23,399 nt of DNA from Candidatus Neomicrothrix sp. UBA4542. Lineage in GTDB: Bacteria; Actinomycetota; Acidimicrobiia; Acidimicrobiales; Poriferisodalaceae. Numbering within the stretch: the first letter of the stretch is position 1; each line of letters begins with the position of its first letter. The position numbers and the translations under genes are program-made. Below the pieces are notes generated by a model. That model made no database searches, was not told the origin of the DNA, and worked only from the letters and a program-made list of their open reading frames with translations. Shown here piece after piece: positions 1 through 6,780 of the stretch. The stretch spans positions 70,552 through 93,950 of the forward strand of contig DGLO01000017.1 of assembly GCA_002388005.1 (NCBI GenBank), written 5' to 3'.

Positions 1-170
1 CGTCCTTCTGCCGCTAGAACTGCGCAGCGGATGGACATGTCGTTTTCCATTTCCACGAGAGCATCCGCTATGTCATGGATTTGTCGGAAATTCAGGAAGT
101 TGTGTGGGGGCCGGTCCATGATGACCATTCCCACATTGCCGTGAATTTCGACACGAAGGCCGTCTGCCAT
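1..170 (-). CDS. Enoyl-CoA hydratase/isomerase (crotonase) family, N-terminal part
   Basis: Partial gene running off the left edge; 56 codons are visible with no stop. The protein opens MADGLRVEIHGNVGMVIMDR, followed by the short motif PPHNFLN and, near the edge, VLAAEG. This is the classic start of a crotonase-fold CoA enzyme: beta-strand, then an R-P-x-x-N-x-L/F-N motif, then the strand before the oxyanion-hole loop. The ATG at 168-170 is preceded by a good GAGGAGA ribosome binding site. Crotonases hydrate, isomerise or hydrolyse acyl-CoA thioesters in the cytoplasm. The residues that tell the subtypes apart lie beyond the window, so the substrate cannot be named. It fits the acyl-CoA theme of the neighbourhood. 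Confidence 0.8.
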   Translation of the reverse strand, partial: MADGLRVEIHGNVGMVIMDRPPHNFLNFRQIHDIADALVEMENDMSIRCAVLAAEG

Positions 171-374
171 TGCTATCTCCTCGACTCAACACCGTTGAAG
201 TCCCTATTGCATCTAGGGGCAAGGGGTCACCCTAATCGAACACTTCAACCAAACTCGCTCCCTGCTTGTTGAGGAGCACCGAATCGTTATCTCTCGTCGT
301 CTGTAGGTGAATCGACACATAGGTGGCAAGAACGGACGCTCGATACCGAGTGGTCTCGTTGTGATGCAGGCAAC

Positions 375-1211
375 TTAGGTTTTGGGGAACACCTGAAGCA
401 GGTCTTGGGTCACTTCTTCCAGGGTGAGCCGCCGATCAGTCACGTTCTTACGGTGAGCGAGCCGATCGAAGGTTTCCCCTGCGTGGTCAAAGAATCCATT
501 GCCTAGCCCGGCGGCTTCCAGCGCTCCCGATATTTCGCGCATTTCGTCACCGAAACGCCAACCCTTCGGGCCCATTTGTTGTGCCACGCTTTCAGATTGG
601 GCCTCCAGTGGCATCCCCCGACGTTCCCATTCCTGAAACAATTCCTTTTCAACCCCCACCGATCGCGCGTAGGCACATATCAAGAGCAAGAGCGATCCGG
701 ACCCTTTGGTCCAGGCCGCAAAACCGATCTTGAAGGCTGAGGCTTTGCCTATTTCGGAGCCCAAATTGATTACTTCGACTGGCGAGTCGGCGAACAGCGA
801 TTCGATTTCTTTGGCCCTCGGACCACTCAATGCGAGTCGCGTCGTTCCTATCTCCCAAGCGGGAGGTCCAACTATTCCACCATCGACATAATGCGAAAAC
901 GCCTCCGAGATTTGTGTGGCACTGTGAGGGGCAATTGCGTTGAAATCCGCATAAATCCCGTCGAAACCGCTGTCAGCGACTTCGGTCGCGACCGACATGG
1001 CCGCCCCCGGCGGCACCACCGAAACGACGACCTCGGCTCGGCTGGCGGCATCGAGAAACCCAACTTCTTCAAATCTTGCATCTGTGGCACGAAGTGTCGT
1101 CGCATCGCTTCGCCCGTCGGGCACCCACAGCACGCTGTGTCCATTCCCAGCGATAGCCGATCCGATCGACGCCCCCATCGCCCCAGGGTGCAGCAGCATC
1201 ACAGTTGTCAT
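375..1211 (-). CDS. NAD(P)-binding 6-phosphogluconate/beta-hydroxyacid dehydrogenase-like protein (DUF1932 C-terminus)
   Basis: About 278 residues. The N-terminus MTTVMLLHPGAMG gives a Rossmann-type G-x-M-G dinucleotide loop, followed by a beta-alpha NAD(P)-binding domain. Around residues 60-75 the strand-turn VVVSVVPPGAA matches the same family. The C-terminal half is helical with KIGFAAWTKGSGSLLLL, resembling the DUF1932 domain attached to this dehydrogenase family; the lysine lies where the family has its catalytic or substrate-binding lysine. A longer frame reaches 1283, but the ATG at 1209-1211 starts exactly where the nucleotide-binding strand begins and has AAGGA directly upstream; the fifth-codon ATG at 1197-1199 is an alternative with better spacing. 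It is divergent from the DUF169 gene across about 70 bp. Substrate unknown; hydroxyacid oxidation or imine reduction are both possible. Confidence 0.75.
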   Translation of the reverse strand: MTTVMLLHPGAMGASIGSAIAGNGHSVLWVPDGRSDATTLRATDARFEEVGFLDAASRAEVVVSVVPPGAAMSVATEVADSGFDGIYADFNAIAPHSATQISEAFSHYVDGGIVGPPAWEIGTTRLALSGPRAKEIESLFADSPVEVINLGSEIGKASAFKIGFAAWTKGSGSLLLLICAYARSVGVEKELFQEWERRGMPLEAQSESVAQQMGPKGWRFGDEMREISGALEAAGLGNGFFDHAGETFDRLAHRKNVTDRRLTLEEVTQDLLQVFPKT

Positions 1212-1281
1212 TCCTTCATTCTGTCGCGCTTCGACCGACGCGGCGCGCGCGGTAGGTTGGCTACCTAAACCAGGGGGACCC

Positions 1282-2079
1282 ATGACTGAAACTGAAGAAC
1301 AGCCGGTGCATCTGCGAACAGAACAGATGGACTGGGATGATCTGCTAGCTCGACTTCAGGCTCTCCTCCGAATCCGTACTACTCCGATCGGAATGAAGCT
1401 GTTTGCGACGGTCGATGAGATGGAGTCCGTGCCCCGGATTCGCCGACCCGATGACATCCACACAACGGACCAAATCGTCGGAATGGCGTCACGGCTGAAC
1501 TGGACCGTCGGTATCACCCGTGCTGACCTGGTGGGCGATCAATGCGGTGCTGTCATAGGACTTCACCCACAGGACGAAGATTGGTTGTCTGGCGAGCGCA
1601 TGCAGGGAGTCTGGTTTGAAACCCTTGATGACAGTTCGGCACACCAAGAAGCGATGGACTGCGTACCTTTCGGAACTTATGCGGCGATGGCTGTTGCACC
1701 TTTATCTTCAAAACGGCTTGATCCACCTGATATTTGCCTCGTTTACGCGACTCCGGCTCAAATGATTCTGCTGATCAACGGTCTGCAATGGCGCAGCTAC
1801 AAGAAACTGGACTGGGGATGCGTTGGTGAGTCCGCCTGCGCGGACAGTTGGGGGCGAGCCTTGAGTACAGGAGAGCCAAGTTTGTCAATTCCATGCTTCG
1901 CTGAAAGACGTTACGGCGGAGTGATGGAAGACGAACTTCTGATGGCACTTCGCCCTGAAGATTTACTTGTCGCAGTTGAGGGAATGGAATTTCTCGCACG
2001 AAACGGCTTGCGTTACCCCATTCCTAACTACGGTATCCAGACCGACGCTCGAGCTGGTCTCGGCGTGAGCTACGACTGA
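1282..2079 (+). CDS. DUF169 family protein
   Basis: 265 residues starting MTETEEQ at an ATG preceded by GGGGGACCC; the frame stays open further upstream, but that part overlaps the divergent gene and looks non-coding. Recognisable DUF169 features are L-R-I-R-T-T-P-I-G-M-K-L near the start, then D-Q-x-V-G-M-A-S-R, and a central strand with a conserved cysteine (DQCGAVIGL). Further cysteines occur late (WGCVGESACADSWG and SIPCFAERRYGG). DUF169 proteins are soluble and widespread in anaerobes and actinobacteria, without a settled biochemical function; the cysteine pattern suggests metal, cluster or redox chemistry, which is inference. The gene ends in TGA, and the VOC gene follows within about 25 bp, probably in the same transcript. 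Confidence 0.75.
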   Translation: MTETEEQPVHLRTEQMDWDDLLARLQALLRIRTTPIGMKLFATVDEMESVPRIRRPDDIHTTDQIVGMASRLNWTVGITRADLVGDQCGAVIGLHPQDEDWLSGERMQGVWFETLDDSSAHQEAMDCVPFGTYAAMAVAPLSSKRLDPPDICLVYATPAQMILLINGLQWRSYKKLDWGCVGESACADSWGRALSTGEPSLSIPCFAERRYGGVMEDELLMALRPEDLLVAVEGMEFLARNGLRYPIPNYGIQTDARAGLGVSYD

Positions 2080-2105
2080 GGAACCTTGAGCAGTTAGGAG
2101 TGATG

Positions 2106-2510
2106 ATGGCGAACAGTTTCACTAAGGGCGGTTTTGATCTCGGAATTGTGACGACAAACGGCGACGAGATGCTGAAGTTTTACCGCGACGTAATTGGGCT
2201 TGAGTTTGAAACCACCTTGAACATGGAGGCTTTGGGCATCGCCGCGATGCATCGCGTTTGGGCCAACGAGAGCTTGCTGAAGATCGTGGTTCCAACAAAA
2301 GAAGTGGCGCCTGGAACGAGTGGAGGAATGATGGGGGCTTCAGGGATGCGCTATTTCACTCTGTCCGTTCCCAATGTTCAGTCGGCTCTTGATGCATGTG
2401 TCGCTGCCGACACGCCGATTATTTGGGACAGAAGAGAAGTGCGTCCAGGGGTGGTAGTCGGAATGGTTGAAGACCCTGATGGCAACTGGGTCGAATTTAT
2501 CGGTGAATAG
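2106..2510 (+). CDS. VOC (glyoxalase/bleomycin-resistance/dioxygenase) superfamily protein
   Basis: About 134 residues. The fold is given by paired beta-alpha-beta-beta-beta modules: LGIVTTNGDEMLKFYRDVIG at residues 12-31 and, in the second half, the closing strand MVEDPDGNWVEFIGE, the signature end of VOC domains with the last metal ligand glutamate. Tandem starts GTG-ATG-ATG lie at 2100-2108; AGGAG at 2096-2100 spaces best to the third, which I use. VOC proteins are metal-dependent isomerases, dioxygenases or epimerases, or metal-free binding proteins; nothing here fixes the reaction. It is probably co-transcribed with the DUF169 gene and ends about 25 bp from the convergent kinase gene. 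Confidence 0.8.
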   Translation: MANSFTKGGFDLGIVTTNGDEMLKFYRDVIGLEFETTLNMEALGIAAMHRVWANESLLKIVVPTKEVAPGTSGGMMGASGMRYFTLSVPNVQSALDACVAADTPIIWDRREVRPGVVVGMVEDPDGNWVEFIGE

Positions 2511-2534
2511 CGATCTCGGACCCTTCGACGGCAG

Positions 2535-3119
2535 CTAGAGATACCCAAGGATGACCTGTGTTGCGTGTTGTACATCCCATGGGTGGCTAAAGCACAAGTC
2601 CGCGAACTCTGAACTAGGCAAAACAAGGGTCTGGTGCATTGGCTCTACTGAGTCACCGAACTGTCTAATGACGCCGTCGCGGTCACGTCCTCTGTCCCTA
2701 ACGTCTTTCTCAAGTCGCCGAGCGAGACGCACTTCTCGGGGCGCATCGACAAAAACTTTGAGATCTAGTCGTTCTCGACATTCGGCAAGTGCTAACAGCA
2801 GTAGGCCGTCGACGACGACGAGTGGTGAAGCTTCCACTCGATGGGTGCCGCCTGTGCGGGTGTGGGTGGCGAAGTCGTAGTCAGGCACCTCCACCGCACG
2901 TCCCGCAGCTAACTCATCCATGTGGGCCACCAAAAGTTGAACGTCTATGGCGTCAGGGTGGTCGTAGTTGACTTTCGCTCGTTCCTCAACAGCAGTACTC
3001 GACAAGTCATGGTAATAGTCGTCAAATTCGAGGAATGTGGCGTCAGGACGTTCCGCTAAAAGCGCTCTCGCCAACGTCGTCTTCCCCGCGCATGATCCAC
3101 CGCACAGACCTACCAACAC
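2535..3119 (-). CDS. Uridine kinase-like P-loop NTPase
   Basis: 194 residues. Walker A is GGSCAGKTT at residues 7-15. DDYYHD around 33-38, then YDHPDAIDV at 52-60, PDYDFATHTR near 78-87, the hydrophobic strand VVVDGLLLL, and RRLEKDVRDRGRDRD form the uridine kinase/phosphoribulokinase pattern in order. Such enzymes transfer ATP phosphate to a nucleoside (uridine, cytidine) or a related substrate such as nicotinamide riboside; the substrate here is not certain. The start is GTG (3117-3119), placed one base after the stop of the upstream acyl-CoA dehydrogenase, so translation is probably coupled. The length is slightly shorter than typical Udk. It is the last gene of a minus-strand operon led by the candidate selenoprotein, with no obvious metabolic link to it. 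Confidence 0.8.
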   Translation of the reverse strand: MLVGLCGGSCAGKTTLARALLAERPDATFLEFDDYYHDLSSTAVEERAKVNYDHPDAIDVQLLVAHMDELAAGRAVEVPDYDFATHTRTGGTHRVEASPLVVVDGLLLLALAECRERLDLKVFVDAPREVRLARRLEKDVRDRGRDRDGVIRQFGDSVEPMHQTLVLPSSEFADLCFSHPWDVQHATQVILGYL

Positions 3120-3120
3120 T

Positions 3121-4371
3121 TCAGCGAACCGTCTCGTTCCAAGGACCTTCGTCAGCTCGCGGTTCTTTAGGTAAACCTAAGATTCGTTCACCAATGATGT
3201 TGCGCTGCACTTGGCTAGTACCCGCGTAGATCGTTCCGGATCTCGCTGATAGAAAACTATTGATCCAAGCTGAAGTCGTGTTGGGCGTGCCTGCGTCTGC
3301 GGCTCCTAATCCAGCGGCGAAAGCATCATCTCCCTCAACCACCATCGCTTCGGCTCCAAGAATGTTGATTGACAACTCCGTGACGTGACGGTGATATTCG
3401 CTCCAGTTGAGCTTCCCAATAGAACTCTTGGGCCCAGGCGGCTCACCATTCAAGAAAGACGTGAGGACTTGCTGCCCAAGCCATCGCATGATTTCGACTT
3501 TGCTATGACACCAGGCCAAACGCTGACGGATAGATGGATCTTCCGTCCGACCGCGTTCTTGGGCCATTTCAACCAAACGATCAAGTTCAGCCCGATAGCG
3601 GAAGTAAGTCGTCGTCGCTCCGAAACCGCGCTCATAGCCCAACAACGTCATGGCGACGGCCCAACCACCATTTACTTGGCCGACAACGTTTTCCTTCGGC
3701 ACTCTCGCATTTGAGAAAAAGATTTCATTGAAGTGGCTGTGCCCGGCGATGTTGACGATTGGGCGAACCTCAATTCCTTCCTGATCCATTGGACACAAAA
3801 AGAACGTGATGCCTTGATGTTTCGCGTGATCGGGAGCAGTTCGACCAAGAACAAATATCCAATTCGCTAAATGCCCACTCGACGTCCAGATCTTTTGTCC
3901 GTTCAGAACCCATTCATCACCATCAAGTTCAGCCCGACACCCAAGATTCGCCAAATCTGAACCCGCACCTGGTTCTGAGTACCCCTGACACCAAAGATCC
4001 TCACCCTCCAGGATTCGCGGAAGGTAGTGCTTTTTTTGCTCTTCAGTGCCCCATTCGATGAGCGTGTTACCCACCATCCCGATACCGAAGCCATCGTTCG
4101 AACCACCAGTCGGCAATCCAGCTTTTGTGAATTCTTCGGCGATAATCACGTTTTCGTTGACTGTCAACCCAGGACCGCCATACTCGGTGGGCCACATAGT
4201 CGCTAAAAGGCGATGCTCGCTAAGAATTTGGCGCCATTGACCAACGAACTCGGCTTTCGAGTTTCCTGTTAAGGACCCAATACCTTCCCAATTCGCGGGT
4301 AGATGTTCGGTTATAAACTCCTGGATCTTGGTGCGGTATGCCTCTGCGTCTTGTGAATAGGTTGGCTGCAT
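3121..4371 (-). CDS. Acyl-CoA dehydrogenase (FadE type, no Glu at the usual C-terminal site)
   Basis: 416 residues, standard length for the family. An N-terminal helical region is followed by the FAD/substrate motif WCQGYSEPGAGSDLA near residues 130-145, the middle beta-domain (VLNGQKIWTSSGHLANWIF), and a C-terminal helical domain with LSARSGTIYAGTSQVQRNII. In many acyl-CoA dehydrogenases the C-terminal motif reads Y-E-G-T and its Glu is the catalytic base; here it is Y-A-G-T. That is a common variant in actinobacterial FadE proteins, some of which take the base from another site or pair with a second subunit. The enzyme desaturates an acyl-CoA at the alpha-beta position using FAD. It lies 34 bp downstream of the selenoprotein gene and is coupled to the kinase gene after it. 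The substrate is unknown; bulky or branched acyl-CoAs are plausible. Confidence 0.88.
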   Translation of the reverse strand: MQPTYSQDAEAYRTKIQEFITEHLPANWEGIGSLTGNSKAEFVGQWRQILSEHRLLATMWPTEYGGPGLTVNENVIIAEEFTKAGLPTGGSNDGFGIGMVGNTLIEWGTEEQKKHYLPRILEGEDLWCQGYSEPGAGSDLANLGCRAELDGDEWVLNGQKIWTSSGHLANWIFVLGRTAPDHAKHQGITFFLCPMDQEGIEVRPIVNIAGHSHFNEIFFSNARVPKENVVGQVNGGWAVAMTLLGYERGFGATTTYFRYRAELDRLVEMAQERGRTEDPSIRQRLAWCHSKVEIMRWLGQQVLTSFLNGEPPGPKSSIGKLNWSEYHRHVTELSINILGAEAMVVEGDDAFAAGLGAADAGTPNTTSAWINSFLSARSGTIYAGTSQVQRNIIGERILGLPKEPRADEGPWNETVR

Positions 4372-4405
4372 ACCGAGGACAGTACCCGAGGCGACGAGCA
4401 GATGA

Positions 4406-5011
4406 TTATTTGGTGTTCTCGTCGCTGTTGTTAATCAGTGTCAGTCGTTGGATGACCCGATCGAAAAAATCGTCGTCTTGTAACCCGGGGACCATGAGCT
4501 TGTTGTCTATTACCCAACTGGGCGTACCGGTAGCTCCCCACTCGTGAGCTCTTTTCATTGACGAGATCACTGCGGGCCACAACTCATCGTTGGCAACGAC
4601 CCGTTCGATAACTTCTGAAGGAACTCGCAGATCACTGGCTAACGCTGCGAGCACCTCTGGATCTTCTATGTCGCGCTGATCCTGCCAAATCGAGGCGTAG
4701 ATCCGATCGTGATAGATATCAGCTTCTTCAGGGGAGGCGTACTCCACTACTAGGGCTGCTTGGTGAGCGCGTCGTGTTGGTTGAAATCTTGTCGGAGGCA
4801 CCAGGGTTACCTGGAGTTCTTCGGCGAGCGGCTGAAGCGCGGAGAACTCTCGACTGTTAGGTGTGCCGCCGTCAGGAATTTCGGGATGCAACTCGTACGG
4901 CAGCCAGGAAATAGACACGTCATGTCGCTCCTCAAGGCGAGCCGCCCGGGCTCGCGCCAAATGACACCAGGGTCACAAGAAGTCCGACCAAACAACAATT
5001 GGCAACGCCAT
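4406..5011 (-). CDS. DsbA/FrnE-like thioredoxin-fold selenoprotein with U-P-W-C active site (in-frame TGA read as Sec)
   Basis: Only the region from TTG 4960 down to 4406 (184 codons) is open without an internal stop. That piece is a DsbA/FrnE/HCCA-isomerase family body lacking its first strand and redox motif. In the same frame upstream, codons from ATG 5011 read M-A-L-P-I-V-V-W-S-D-F-L, then TGA at 4973-4975, then P-W-C-H-L-A-R-A-R. This is exactly the family N-terminus (V-W-S-D-F-x-C-P-W-C), with TGA at the first, nucleophilic cysteine. The full product is 201 residues: Sec13, resolving Cys16, WLPYELHPEIPDGG around 36-49, and G-T-P-S-W with the cis-proline near residue 164. A SECIS-like hairpin follows the TGA. 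TGA is used as a normal stop by neighbouring genes, so genome-wide recoding is unlikely. The expected role is a thiol/selenol oxidoreductase; there is no signal peptide, so it is cytoplasmic. ATG 5011 lacks a clear ribosome binding site; an upstream ATG at 5063-5065 is possible. Alternatives are a Cys-to-stop mutation or a sequencing error. Confidence 0.82.
4937..4955 (-). promoter_or_regulatory. Candidate bacterial SECIS hairpin
   Basis: On the minus strand the stem is GCGAGCC (4955-4949), loop CGGGC (4948-4944), and return arm GGCTCGC (4943-4937): seven perfect Watson-Crick pairs. The stem begins 18 nt after the TGA at 4973-4975 and the loop starts at +25. Bacterial SECIS elements are hairpins inside the coding region just after the UGA, with a small apical loop that carries G in its first two bases and sits roughly 16-37 nt downstream; this hairpin meets each point. 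A lower stem may add TGTCAT (4966-4961) pairing with ATGACG (4923-4918), including one G-U pair. The element would recruit SelB with Sec-tRNA. High local GC could produce a hairpin by chance, but the position relative to the TGA is what gives it weight. Confidence 0.7.
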
Positions 5012-5039
5012 GGGATTCGACGGTATACGTTCGCTGCCT

Positions 5040-6296
5040 ATGGACTTCGCGATTCCTTCTGACATTCAAGAATTAGTTGGTGACCTTGACGTGTTCATCG
5101 ACGACGTAATCAAGCCGATCGAAAACGAAAACGACAACATACGGTTCTTTGATCACCGCCGTGAGGACTCACGCACGGACTGGGAAAGGGATGGCCTACC
5201 CAACGCCGAGTGGGAACAGCTTCTTGGCAGGATGCGCCGAGAAGCCGATGCCGCTGGATTTCTCCGTTGGCATCTCCCGAAACGTTTTGGTGGCCAGGAC
5301 GGCACCAATCTTGGAATGGCCATAGTGAGAGAACATCTCGCTCGGAGAGGTCTGGGCCTTCACAACGACCTGCAGAACGAAAGTTCGATCATCGGAAATT
5401 TTCCAACCGTCTTGATGATGGAAAAATATGGGTCAGAGGATCAACAAGAACATTGGATTCCAAGAATGCTCGAGGGAACGGCGCGCATTGGGTTCGGGTT
5501 GACGGAACCTCTTCACGGCTCCGATGCAACGTGGATGGAAACGACTGCTGTTCGCGACGGCGACGAGTGGGTAATCAACGGCGAGAAGTACTGGAACACC
5601 GGGCTTCATCACGCGACTCACGATTACATTTTTGCGAGAACGTCAGGAGATCCAGGCGAAGGTCATGGGATCACGTGTTTCATCGTTCCTGTGGATTCGC
5701 CTGGATTCAAGGTTGAAGAGTTCATGTGGACCTTCAACATGCCCACGGATCACGCTCACGTGCGTCTGACCGACGTTCGCGTTCATAATGACGACATCTT
5801 GGGTGAAGAAGCCAGAGGTCTTCAAACTGCGCAACTCTTTGTTCACGAAAATCGGATTCGGCAAGCTGCCTCTTCGGTAGGCGCTGGGCTGCATTGCATT
5901 GACGTTGCCGTCGACTATGTGAATGGGCGCACTACCTTTGGCAAACCTCTTTCCCAGAACCAAGCGATTCAATTTCCCTTAGCCGAGTTGTACACCGAAG
6001 CCGAAATGATCCGTGCCCTTATTTGGAAAACTGCTTGGGAAATGGACGAAGGAGTTGACCACATGGAGATAACGGATCGGGTTGCCATGTGTAACTACCG
6101 AGGAAACAGATTTTGCTGCGACGCCGCCGACCGAGCGATGCAAAGTTGCGGTGGAGTCGGATACGGGCGAAGTATGCCCTTTGAACACATTTACCGACAC
6201 CATCGGCGGTATCGGATTACTGAAGGTGCTGAGGAAATTCAAATCCGTAAGGTAGCCGGAAAACTATTTGGGTACGCGGGACGAGCTAAAGGCTAA
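5040..6296 (+). CDS. Acyl-CoA dehydrogenase (ACAD11/CaiA-like)
   Basis: About 418 residues from the ATG at 5040 (MDFAIPSDIQELVGDL); an ATG at 5010 adds ten residues with no family similarity and overlaps the divergent gene, so I prefer 5040, although neither has a strong ribosome binding site. Domains in order: N-terminal helices; FAD motif FGLTEPLHGSDATWMET; beta-domain strand WVINGEKYWNTG; and a C-terminal helical domain with RTTFGKPLSQNQAIQFPLA and RYRITEGAEEIQIRKVAG. The Glu of T-E-G (about residue 395) occupies the usual catalytic-base site. It oxidises an acyl-CoA to its 2-enoyl form with FAD. It is divergent from the selenoprotein gene across only 28 bp, so the promoters must overlap coding sequence or be shared. 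The substrate is not determined. Confidence 0.88.
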   Translation: MDFAIPSDIQELVGDLDVFIDDVIKPIENENDNIRFFDHRREDSRTDWERDGLPNAEWEQLLGRMRREADAAGFLRWHLPKRFGGQDGTNLGMAIVREHLARRGLGLHNDLQNESSIIGNFPTVLMMEKYGSEDQQEHWIPRMLEGTARIGFGLTEPLHGSDATWMETTAVRDGDEWVINGEKYWNTGLHHATHDYIFARTSGDPGEGHGITCFIVPVDSPGFKVEEFMWTFNMPTDHAHVRLTDVRVHNDDILGEEARGLQTAQLFVHENRIRQAASSVGAGLHCIDVAVDYVNGRTTFGKPLSQNQAIQFPLAELYTEAEMIRALIWKTAWEMDEGVDHMEITDRVAMCNYRGNRFCCDAADRAMQSCGGVGYGRSMPFEHIYRHHRRYRITEGAEEIQIRKVAGKLFGYAGRAKG

Positions 6297-6347
6297 ATTT
6301 TCCATTTTTTGCCGCGTCGCAATTCCGGCAATCGAGCAGGGCCTGAT

Positions 6348-6767
6348 TTAGTCCACTCTCGCGGTCGCGTTGCCTGTGAGAACGAAATTTTCGTCTTGGT
6401 TGGTTGTCGAAATCGTCAGATCAACCAGCGTGTCGCCGTCCTCCTCGCGAATGGCTGCTATTTCTGCTCTAGCCGTCAAGGTATCGCCCGGCCAAACCTG
6501 ATTGACGAACCGCACCCCGTAGTAGGTCAAGCGACCGTCTCCTACGTAGTTGGTAACCATTCGTCCCGTCATTCCCATCGTAAGCATGCCATGGGCAAAA
6601 ACTGTTGGGTATCCGGCCACTTCGGTGACAAATTTCTCGTCGCTGTGCACAGGGTTGTAATCGCCAGATGCCCCTGCATATTGGACGATCTGGGTGCGGG
6701 TGAGGTCCTCGACAATCATTTCGGAATAGGAATCGCCAACTTTGATTTCGGTTGCATTCAGTGTCAT
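6348..6767 (-). CDS. MaoC-like (R)-specific enoyl-CoA hydratase, catalytic subunit (HadB-like)
   Basis: 139 residues, a single hot-dog domain. The hydratase-2 motif G-D-Y-N-P-V-H-S-D lies at residues 35-43 with catalytic Asp36 and His41 intact, followed by GYPTVFAHGMLTMG, the central helix-strand segment of MaoC proteins. It is expected to add water to 2-enoyl thioesters to give (R)-3-hydroxyacyl products, or the reverse. GGGGGAGA precedes the ATG. It follows the HadA-like gene by 13 bp in the same direction. The two together resemble mycobacterial HadA/HadB dehydratases, in which one half carries the catalytic residues and the other shapes the substrate pocket. In this acyl-CoA-rich setting a role in beta-oxidation of an unusual acyl chain is as likely as fatty-acid synthesis. 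Confidence 0.85.
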   Translation of the reverse strand: MTLNATEIKVGDSYSEMIVEDLTRTQIVQYAGASGDYNPVHSDEKFVTEVAGYPTVFAHGMLTMGMTGRMVTNYVGDGRLTYYGVRFVNQVWPGDTLTARAEIAAIREEDGDTLVDLTISTTNQDENFVLTGNATARVD

Positions 6768-6780
6768 TTGTCTTCTCCCC

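Noticed and set aside
4406..4960. DsbA-family gene starting at TTG 4960 as a complete protein
   Set aside because: It would lack the first beta-strand and both active-site residues; the missing part is encoded directly upstream in frame, with one TGA.
4973..4975. TGA reassigned genome-wide to an amino acid
   Set aside because: Several full-length genes in the window end with TGA at positions expected for their families (for example 2079, 10474, 17295, 18181).
6297..6347. Rho-independent terminator between convergent genes (TTGCCG/CGGCAA inverted repeat)
   Set aside because: The T-run lies on the wrong side of the hairpin for either strand, so it does not form a standard terminator.
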